A DNA stretch of 6,237 nt, from positions 1 to 6,237 of the forward strand of contig CAKVCH010000042.1 of assembly GCA_934725745.1 (NCBI GenBank), read 5' to 3'. Under the pieces are notes generated by a model. The model was not told where the DNA came from. It was given only the letters and a program-made list of their open reading frames with translations, and made no database searches. Position 1 is the stretch's first letter, and each line of letters begins with the position of its first letter. A program made the translations under genes and the position numbers. The DNA comes from an uncultured Clostridia bacterium. GTDB taxonomy: Bacteria; Bacillota; Clostridia; Christensenellales; UBA1242. Positions 1-4,946 of the stretch are shown here, piece by piece.

Positions 1-121
1 TAAGACATAGTTTTAGTGTGCTTTCGCTCGCTTCAAGCATTGACGGAAGGACAATTTCGGGGTTTATGTATAGCAAAATACATATGGACACAACAATGAG
101 CCAAAACCAAATTTTATTCAT
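1..121 (-). CDS. SpmA-like nucleoside-recognition membrane protein (N-terminal fragment)
   Basis: This minus-strand reading frame starts with ATG at 121-119 and runs open for 40 codons to the window edge, so only the N-terminus is present. The peptide begins MNKIWFWLIVV and has a hydrophobic helix at about residues 4-19, then an amphipathic stretch ending EASESTLKLCL. The pattern of a short membrane helix, a small-residue linker and an 'A..A..LCL' segment resembles the start of SpmA/SpmB-type (Gate domain) proteins. In Bacillus these act in spore core dehydration; related Gate proteins are membrane transport-like proteins. An in-frame stop lies upstream at 142-140 and no other start codon precedes the ATG, so the start is well constrained. 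There is no recognisable Shine-Dalgarno sequence. It is transcribed divergently from tatD across a 65-bp gap. The coding call is fairly safe. The family call rests on 40 residues by eye, and another small membrane protein is possible. Confidence 0.6.
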   Translation of the reverse strand, partial: MNKIWFWLIVVSICILLYINPEIVLPSMLEASESTLKLCL

Positions 122-171
122 AGTAATACTTATGTTTTTTTAAAAAAGACTATGCAAAAAAAGTTGTCCCG

Positions 172-180
172 TGATATAAT
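172..180 (+). promoter_or_regulatory. Extended -10 promoter of tatD
   Basis: TGATATAAT is a perfect extended -10 element (TG, one base, TATAAT at 175-180). No good -35 is visible at the usual distance, which is normal for extended -10 promoters. Transcription would be expected to start about 7 bases downstream, on or beside the tatD ATG at 187, leaving no room for a leader or ribosome site. Confidence 0.7.
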
Positions 181-186
181 ACAAAT

Positions 187-948
187 ATGTTAGATGCACA
201 TTGTCATATATATGACCCAAAATTAGATGGTTTTAGAAATGAAATTTTGCAAAATTTGTCACAAACGGGGCAAATTTGTGTTTGTAGTAGCGACAACGTT
301 GAAAATAGTAAAAAAAGTGTTGAACTTGCAAACAAATATGATTTTATTTATGCAACAGTCGGCACTCATCCACACGAAGTAGAGAATTTTTTAGATTCTG
401 ACCTAGAAATTTATCGGGAAATGTTAAAGAACAAAAAAGTTGTCGCAGTGGGCGAAATAGGACTTGACTATTATTACGATAAAGACATAAAAGAAAAGCA
501 AAAAGAAGTCCTTGTAAAACAAATAAAATTTGCAAACGAAATGGACAAGCCTTGCGTATTTCACATTCGTGAAGCGACCGAAGATTTTATAAATATTGTG
601 AAAGAAAATAAAAAATATTTTAGGCGCCCTTCAATGATTCACTCATTTAGCGGAAGTATTGAGACTGCAAAATTTTACCTTGATATGGGCTTTTATATCT
701 CAATAAATGGAATAGCAACTTTTAAAAATGCAGGTAAAATTTTGGATGTTATAAAATATGTTCCGTTTGAAAAGTTGCTTATAGAAACTGACAGTCCATA
801 TTTAACTCCTGTTCCACATCGGGGCGAGATAAATAGACCTGAATATGTCTATTTTGTGGCTCAAAAAATTGCGGAGATTAAAGATGTTTCAGTTGAAAAA
901 GTCTTGTTGCAAACAGAAAATAACGCAAAAAAACTTTTTGGCATTTAG
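187..948 (+). CDS. tatD: TatD-family metal-dependent deoxyribonuclease
   Basis: The 253-residue product has the usual length for a TatD/YcfH-type TIM-barrel hydrolase, cytoplasmic enzymes with 3'-5' exonuclease activity that depends on divalent metal. Visible family motifs, in order, are the metal-binding H5-x-H7, GTHPHE (59-64), GEIGLDYY with metal ligand E90 (89-96), H126 in FHIREA, H152 in HSFSG, and D202 in ETDSPY (200-205), followed by the Pro-Arg-Gly substrate-loop motif around 208-218. All expected metal ligands are present, so the enzyme should be active. The ATG gives the family's normal beginning (ML-D-x-H-x-H) and no in-frame alternative fits. There is no Shine-Dalgarno sequence: the bases before the ATG are ATACAAAT and a perfect extended -10 ends only 6 bases upstream. 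The gene diverges from the SpmA-like gene and lies 116 bp before ksgA in the same direction, a familiar Bacillota neighbourhood. The family is certain; the precise in vivo substrate is not. Confidence 0.96.
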   Translation: MLDAHCHIYDPKLDGFRNEILQNLSQTGQICVCSSDNVENSKKSVELANKYDFIYATVGTHPHEVENFLDSDLEIYREMLKNKKVVAVGEIGLDYYYDKDIKEKQKEVLVKQIKFANEMDKPCVFHIREATEDFINIVKENKKYFRRPSMIHSFSGSIETAKFYLDMGFYISINGIATFKNAGKILDVIKYVPFEKLLIETDSPYLTPVPHRGEINRPEYVYFVAQKIAEIKDVSVEKVLLQTENNAKKLFGI

Positions 949-980
949 CTTATTGGCACATAACCAGCCACTTTTTGATG

Positions 981-986
981 TATAAT
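981..986 (+). promoter_or_regulatory. Candidate -10 box for ksgA
   Basis: A perfect TATAAT lies 78 bases before the ksgA start. The best -35-like hexamer, TTGGCA at 953-958, is 22 bases away, which is too far, so the -35 is weak or absent. A start about 7 bases downstream would place the 5' end of the mRNA at the foot of the hairpin at 992-1024. Confidence 0.5.
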
Positions 987-991
987 CGTGT

Positions 992-1024
992 GTTATCTAC
1001 AAAAATAGTCTCTCTGTGGATAAC
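992..1024. promoter_or_regulatory. Inverted pair of DnaA-box-like sites that also forms a hairpin
   Basis: TGTGGATAA at 1015-1023 is an exact reverse-complement DnaA box (TTATCCACA). TTATCTACA at 993-1001 is the same box with one mismatch in the opposite orientation. As RNA, the arms 992-1001 and 1015-1024 form ten consecutive base pairs, including one G-U wobble, around a 13-base loop. No T tract follows, so this is not a typical intrinsic terminator of tatD. It sits between the TATAAT box and the ribosome site of ksgA. It could be a DnaA binding site, a structured 5' end of the ksgA mRNA, or both; the sequence alone does not decide. Confidence 0.5.
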
Positions 1025-1064
1025 TTAGCCTTAATAAATAGGAAACAAAAAGAAAGGAGTCAAA

Positions 1065-1874
1065 ATGCAAGATAAAAATTTTAGATTTAAAAAAGAATTT
1101 GGGCAAAACTTTATTTTTGATAAAGTCTTTTTGCTGTCTCTAATAAAGTCTTTTTCACTTAGTCCGTCGTCAAACATTCTGGAAATCGGTGCTGGAATGG
1201 GGACTCTCAGTGAGTGCTTGGCGGATAATTTTAAAAAGGTTGTAAGTTTTGAAATTGATAAAACTTTGACAGAGCATTTGGGGAAAATTGAAGAAACTCG
1301 CGACAACTTGCATTTTGATTTTCAAGACGTTTTAAAGGAAGATATAAATAAAATTGACGACATTTTTGGCGGTGAAAAATATTTCCTTATTGCAAATCTT
1401 CCTTACTATATTACATCTCCAATCATCTTTAAGTTTTTACTGGAAACTAAAAATTTGCAAGAAATGTTTGTTATGGTTCAAAAGGAAGTAGGGGTGCGTT
1501 TTTGCGGTGAAGTGGGCTCAAAAGATTATGGCGTTCCAACCGTTATTTTAAACACTTTTGGGGAAACGAGTATTGTCAAAAATGTTGGAAGACAAATGTT
1601 CACTCCACCACCAAAGGTTGATTCGTGTATTATAAAAATTAGACTTGATAGGAACAAATTTGACATAGATAGTCCCGCTCAATTCCACAAATTTGTGAGT
1701 GGTTGTTTCCTTGCTAAAAGAAAAACTCTTTATAACAACCTTTGTATGTCGGGAGTCGATAAGTTTAGGGTGAAAGAATTGATATTAGGCCTTAATCTTA
1801 AAGAAAATGTCCGTCCAGAAGAAGTCTCTTGCGAAGAGTTTGTTAAGTTGTATAAAAAATTACATAATATCTAA
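1065..1874 (+). CDS. rsmA: 16S rRNA (adenine1518-N6/adenine1519-N6)-dimethyltransferase RsmA/KsgA
   Basis: The enzyme transfers four methyl groups from S-adenosylmethionine to the two adjacent adenines in the 3' terminal hairpin of 16S rRNA during late 30S assembly. The 269-residue length is typical. Motifs in order are FGQNFIFD (12-19) in the N-terminal substrate/SAM region, the glycine-rich SAM loop EIGAGMG (40-46), the acidic ribose-binding E63 in FEID, D88 in the adenine-binding region, the catalytic NLPYYITSP (111-119), MVQKEVGVRF (137-146) and FTPPPKVDS (179-187), followed by the small helical C-terminal domain. All key residues are intact. The ATG is supported by AAAGGAG at 1053-1059, five bases upstream. 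The gene follows tatD in the same direction but has its own TATAAT and a hairpin/DnaA-box element in the gap. In many Bacillota rnmV (RNase M5) lies between tatD and this gene; here there is no room for it. No intrinsic terminator is evident after the stop. Confidence 0.97.
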   Translation: MQDKNFRFKKEFGQNFIFDKVFLLSLIKSFSLSPSSNILEIGAGMGTLSECLADNFKKVVSFEIDKTLTEHLGKIEETRDNLHFDFQDVLKEDINKIDDIFGGEKYFLIANLPYYITSPIIFKFLLETKNLQEMFVMVQKEVGVRFCGEVGSKDYGVPTVILNTFGETSIVKNVGRQMFTPPPKVDSCIIKIRLDRNKFDIDSPAQFHKFVSGCFLAKRKTLYNNLCMSGVDKFRVKELILGLNLKENVRPEEVSCEEFVKLYKKLHNI

Positions 1875-1924
1875 AAGTTTTAAAATTACACTTTCAAACG
1901 AGAAATAACATATAAATAACATAG

Positions 1925-1975
1925 TTTTACAAAAATCGTCTTTTTTTGACAAAAGGCGGAAAGAAATTTGTAAAA
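1925..1975 (+). promoter_or_regulatory. Possible promoter region with inverted repeat before the 340-residue protein gene
   Basis: A perfect -35 hexamer TTGACA lies at 1946-1951 and, after 17 bases, TGTAAA at 1969-1974 could serve as a poor -10 (4 of 6, lacking the key second-position A). The region is bounded by a 9-bp inverted repeat, TTTTACAAA at 1925-1933 and TTTGTAAAA at 1967-1975, with a 33-base spacer. Alternative TATTAT (1984-1989) and TATAAA (1989-1994) boxes lie too close to the ribosome site to be convincing. The AT-rich context makes chance matches likely. Confidence 0.3.
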
Positions 1976-2013
1976 AAATTTGTTATTATATAAAAAACTT
2001 AGGAAGGTGTAAT

Positions 2014-3036
2014 GTGCAAGAACTTGCTAAAACTCTTATTCTAAATAACGACCGTGACGGCGCTTTTAAGGCGATTGTTAATTTAAAAAATAAAGACAAA
2101 TCTACTATCAAATTTTTTGGCAAAAATAGCTTGCCAAAAAGTCTTGCTATTGGAATAAAACAGGATAAAAAAATTGTTAAAATTCCGCTTGAAATCAAAG
2201 AAAATGCGGGTAATTTTGAGCTTGGAGACGTTGATTTGACAAACAAATTGCTGTGCGCTGTTGTTGATGTGTCGAATCCTTTTTGCCCTGAAATTTTGCT
2301 TAGCGGAAGCCAGAATTCGAGTGTGGCAAATTCCAACATAGAAAGTGCTTTTGTGCAGGGGAAGCCTGCTGACGCGTCCATTTTATACGAAGAGACGAGT
2401 GAAAGTGATATTGAAGATTTAATTGACAAAAATCTTGAAGATGACGCAAAAACAACCTATTTTGACGCGTGCGCTCACTGTAAATATAGGGAAGCTTTTT
2501 ATAAGGAAGGCGGAAGTATGTGTTATAAAAAGACGCCAAATTTTACTTTAAATAAGGCGCAAGATGAAAATTGCACGCAAGTTTTGTCGCACGATGAGAA
2601 GAGCCAAATTTCAAGCCAAAAGTACGAGAAAGAAGGCGAAAAAAGTGTAATCTCTAACATTTCAAAAAATATTCAAAAATTGGACGATGAGCCTAAGTCT
2701 TTCTATGACCAAGTAAAGCCACAAATAGACGCGCTTTTTAATAAATATGAGCCTTGTGACGACTTATGTAATATGATTCCTTACTCAAAATGGGTTAAAA
2801 TTATCTACGACAAAGACAATAATTTTTATGTTTTAGGGCTGATTTTTGATGAGAATGGCAAAGTTTTGTATATTTGCTATGGAATGCCAGCGAAAGATTC
2901 AAAAACTCCGCCAGATGAACTCGAAGAGTATGCGGGATTTATCCCTAAAAATATCCAAAGTCCAGACGGCGAAGGATATTTTGTTGTGTGTCAAGACGGG
3001 GAAACGGGGCGCACACTTAAAATTGACTTAATGTGA
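2014..3036 (+). CDS. Uncharacterised soluble protein with a Cys cluster and a distinct C-terminal domain
   Basis: I do not recognise a named family for this 340-residue protein. It has no signal peptide or membrane helix, so it is probably cytoplasmic. Three parts are visible. Residues 1-100 are rich in alternating hydrophobic strands and suggest a beta-sandwich-like domain. Residues 101-225 are polar and Ser/Glu/Lys-rich and look partly disordered, but contain C153-x2-C156, C170 and C187, a spacing that could bind zinc or another metal. Residues 226-335 form a compact domain beginning FYDQVKPQIDALF, with SKWVKI, a hydrophobic strand, LYICYGMP, PPDELEEY and a C-terminal GYFVV. The region carries ten cysteines in all, unusual for a cytoplasmic protein of this size. 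The GTG start is chosen because AGGAAGG at 2001-2007 is six bases upstream. An out-of-frame ATG at 2012-2014 overlaps it and yields only ten codons. The gene lies between ksgA and a lipoprotein gene, 139 and 234 bp away, so it is probably transcribed alone. Real gene: near certain; function: unknown. Confidence 0.9.
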   Translation: MQELAKTLILNNDRDGAFKAIVNLKNKDKSTIKFFGKNSLPKSLAIGIKQDKKIVKIPLEIKENAGNFELGDVDLTNKLLCAVVDVSNPFCPEILLSGSQNSSVANSNIESAFVQGKPADASILYEETSESDIEDLIDKNLEDDAKTTYFDACAHCKYREAFYKEGGSMCYKKTPNFTLNKAQDENCTQVLSHDEKSQISSQKYEKEGEKSVISNISKNIQKLDDEPKSFYDQVKPQIDALFNKYEPCDDLCNMIPYSKWVKIIYDKDNNFYVLGLIFDENGKVLYICYGMPAKDSKTPPDELEEYAGFIPKNIQSPDGEGYFVVCQDGETGRTLKIDLM

Positions 3037-3075
3037 TGTTTTATTGCTAGTTTCTAACAACTTTAAATCTTTTAG

Positions 3076-3099
3076 GACTAAAATTATATATAATTAGTC
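3076..3099. repeat. AT-rich imperfect inverted repeat between the 340-residue gene and the lipoprotein gene
   Basis: The arms 3076-3081 and 3094-3099 pair over six bases (GACTAA with TTAGTC), and after a two-base bulge four more A-T pairs follow around an AT core. It begins 39 bases after the upstream stop codon and ends seven bases before a -35 box. No T tract follows, so it is a poor intrinsic terminator; an operator or a weak processing hairpin are the alternatives. Confidence 0.35.
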
Positions 3100-3106
3100 T
3101 AAATAT

Positions 3107-3135
3107 TTGACAAATGGATAGAATTTTGGTAGTAT
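3107..3135 (+). promoter_or_regulatory. Sigma-A-type promoter for the lipoprotein gene
   Basis: TTGACA at 3107-3112 is a perfect -35 hexamer. After exactly 17 bases comes TAGTAT at 3130-3135, which matches TATAAT at four positions including the critical A2 and T6. The predicted start near 3142 would give an untranslated leader of about 130 bases before the TTG start at 3271. That leader holds no riboswitch structure I recognise. Confidence 0.55.
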
Positions 3136-3270
3136 TCTTGTTGTAAATGACCATAAGGTGGCTTTTTGGACTCAAAAGTTTTAATTTATAAGTCAAAAGC
3201 AATAGAAATTATTTATTAAATTTGAAAATGGCTTTTACACTACATTCTACAATTAAAAGAGGTTTAGGCT

Positions 3271-4677
3271 TTGAAAAAGAAATTTTTAGCGGTTCTATCA
3301 TTTGTTTTTATGTTCGCTCTTGTGCTATTTGGATGTACATCAATCCATTTGTCAAACGGTCCAAGTTTAAGCGATACGGTCTACGGCAACGGCGGGTCGG
3401 CAGTTGTCAAGGGTGATTACCTATATTTTGCAAACGCGTTTATCGATTATAATACATTAAATAACGGCGATAATGTCTATGATAAAAAGAGTCAGTTTAC
3501 AAAATACGCGATTTATAGGACAAAACTTAATAGCGCGGGAAGGGTCATTTTAAATGAAGAAGGCGTCCCTGAAACGGCAGAACTTTTGACCTATAATATT
3601 GGCGGTTATGAATATGCTGGGCTTTATATTTTTGGCAATTACTTGTACTACACAACACCATATTCAAATACAACAAGTAGTAACGAAACAAAGAAAGGTC
3701 GTGTAAGATTTGAAAGAGTCGCGCTTGACGGCACGGCACACGAAATCGTGTATAAAGCGGACGATTATACAAGCGAATGCGAATATAAAATGGTCTACAT
3801 TGACGGCAATGTCTTTATCGTTTATAAGACAAAAGATAAAGAGATTAAACTTATTTCAGTTGACACGAATAGAAATGTTAAGACAACTTCTATCGCAACA
3901 TCAATTGAATCATACGCTGTGTTTGACCAAAAGAATATAGACAAAGACAACAAAGTCTCGGATGTTAATAAATACATTTATTATGTCCTAAAAGAAAACG
4001 ACAATTATACTATGTATAGAGCGAATTTCTTTACAAAGGAAAGCGAAGTTTTTTATCGTGGCGGGTCGGACGAAATTGTTTTGAAAGAAGTTAGAAATGA
4101 TAGAGTTTATTACACCGAAGGTGGTAAGTTGTATTCAAGAATCGACAGCAACCTTGTAAAAAAATATTCTGATATTTCGACAACTTCAGATAGTAATAGC
4201 GTAAGTTCTATTTCAAGTTACCTTGTTTTGGACGGCACACTTGGAAGTATTGATAGGGGGCTTGTTGGCGTCCTTAAAAATGATTCAAACTATTATGTAA
4301 CATATTTTAATGGAACATATACAAGAGAAATTGAATTGACAGAAGATAAATCAAAAACGGTTACTCTTGTCGCTTCGCAAGAAAACCATTTCTTCTATCA
4401 AATAAGCGGAGATGACGCGCTTTATAGATGTGACTTGAGTCTGGATATCGTGTCGGGCGTATATAAACTTGATAGTTATTCTACTTCCAAAATTGCTACA
4501 AAATTTTCTGCAACTATCAGTGATAAGACAATCCTTGATTTTGATAATTACAGAATATTTGTTTATGAACAAGCAGATAATTCCGTCTATAATTACCTTA
4601 CAATGTATATGACAAGTGCGGATGTCGCCTACAAAAATGGGGACGAACTTGTTGGACAATATATTGGAAATAAGTAA
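3271..4677 (+). CDS. Secreted lipoprotein with beta-propeller-like repeats
   Basis: The 468-residue product starts with MKKK, a hydrophobic core (5-20) and the lipobox L19-F20-G21-C22. This is a lipoprotein signal, although Phe at -2 is less usual, so the mature protein should be lipid-anchored on the outer face of the membrane at C22. Beyond it are repeated units of an aromatic strand, a turn and a polar strand: GDYLYFANAF (48-57), FGNYLYYTTPY (121-131), VYIDGNVFIVYK (175-186), KYIYYVLKENDNYTMYR (234-250), NDRVYYTEGGKLYSR (276-290) and FFYQISGDDALYRCDL (374-389). Such 'YLYY...LYR' units are typical of DUF5050-like or WD-like beta-propellers found in clostridial surface proteins, where they usually serve in binding; no catalytic motif is visible. 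The TTG start is chosen because AAAAGAGG (3255-3262) lies eight bases upstream and it alone gives the complete signal peptide. It has its own promoter and a terminator at 4721-4775. In many Clostridia spoIVB lies just before spo0A; this gene takes that place but shows no PDZ or protease features. Confidence 0.9.
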   Translation: MKKKFLAVLSFVFMFALVLFGCTSIHLSNGPSLSDTVYGNGGSAVVKGDYLYFANAFIDYNTLNNGDNVYDKKSQFTKYAIYRTKLNSAGRVILNEEGVPETAELLTYNIGGYEYAGLYIFGNYLYYTTPYSNTTSSNETKKGRVRFERVALDGTAHEIVYKADDYTSECEYKMVYIDGNVFIVYKTKDKEIKLISVDTNRNVKTTSIATSIESYAVFDQKNIDKDNKVSDVNKYIYYVLKENDNYTMYRANFFTKESEVFYRGGSDEIVLKEVRNDRVYYTEGGKLYSRIDSNLVKKYSDISTTSDSNSVSSISSYLVLDGTLGSIDRGLVGVLKNDSNYYVTYFNGTYTREIELTEDKSKTVTLVASQENHFFYQISGDDALYRCDLSLDIVSGVYKLDSYSTSKIATKFSATISDKTILDFDNYRIFVYEQADNSVYNYLTMYMTSADVAYKNGDELVGQYIGNK

Positions 4678-4720
4678 TTTAAATTTGCCTTTTTAAGATT
4701 GGCTGAAAAATTTATTAAAC

Positions 4721-4775
4721 AAAAAATGTATGATTTTAAGGACAAAAAAGTCAATAAAGGTCATACATTTTTTTT
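4721..4775 (+). terminator. AT-rich intrinsic terminator after the lipoprotein gene
   Basis: The arms AAAAAATGTATGA (4721-4733) and TCATACATTTTTT (4761-4773) are perfectly complementary over 13 bp, and the right arm runs into eight T's (4768-4775). The 27-base loop contains a smaller GAC/GTC hairpin (4741-4743 and 4750-4752). The left arm's A-tract means the element could also stop transcription from the other direction, although no minus-strand gene is seen nearby. Confidence 0.8.
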
Positions 4776-4820
4776 GTAATTAAGACAAAAGTTTTGATAA
4801 AATTAAAAATAAATAATAAA

Positions 4821-4877
4821 TTCGATAATTTTTGTGAAAACATTACATTTTTCTTCTTTATTAGACAAAATACGACA
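4821..4877. promoter_or_regulatory. Two possible Spo0A binding sites (0A boxes) before spo0A
   Basis: TTCGATA at 4821-4827 and TACGACA at 4871-4877 each match the 0A-box core TTCGACA (reverse complement of TGTCGAA) at six of seven positions. The second lies between the candidate -35 and -10 of spo0A, where binding would interfere with polymerase, and the first lies about 40 bases upstream of it. Autoregulation of spo0A is established in Bacillus; its occurrence here is inferred from these short matches only. Confidence 0.3.
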
Positions 4878-4892
4878 CGGATACACTATAAA
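4862..4892 (+). promoter_or_regulatory. Candidate sigma-A promoter of spo0A
   Basis: TAGACA (4862-4867, five of six matches to TTGACA) and TATAAA (4887-4892, five of six to TATAAT) are separated by 19 bases, two more than ideal. The expected start near 4899 leaves a leader of about 48 bases ending in a strong ribosome site. I saw no clear sigma-H promoter. Confidence 0.4.
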
Positions 4893-4946
4893 TAAAAAGA
4901 AGTTATGTGTTATTATTTAAGTATCAATTTAAAGGAAGGAGAAAAA

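Noticed and set aside
953..975. TGGC/GCCA stem followed by five T's after tatD as a terminator
   Set aside because: The stem is only four base pairs with a nine-base loop, too weak to call a terminator.
953..986. TTGGCA as the -35 partner of the TATAAT before ksgA
   Set aside because: The spacer is 22 bases, outside the range that supports a sigma-A promoter.
1986..2539. Two minus-strand ORFs (147 and 79 codons) opposite the 340-residue gene
   Set aside because: No ribosome sites or recognisable protein features; the plus-strand gene explains the open frame.
3147..3191. A 14-codon ORF in the lipoprotein leader
   Set aside because: Its ATG lies only about five bases after the predicted transcript start and has no ribosome site.
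3222..3416. A 64-codon plus-strand frame overlapping the beginning of the lipoprotein gene
   Set aside because: It is an out-of-frame shadow of the lipoprotein signal-peptide region, lacks a ribosome site and has no family features.
4351..4659. A 102-codon minus-strand ORF opposite the lipoprotein gene
   Set aside because: It mirrors the propeller coding sequence, with no promoter, ribosome site or family resemblance.
4905..4946. In-frame upstream ATG that would lengthen Spo0A by 14 residues
   Set aside because: It has no ribosome site and lies near the candidate transcription start; the strong ribosome site at 4931-4941 and family alignment place the start at 4947.
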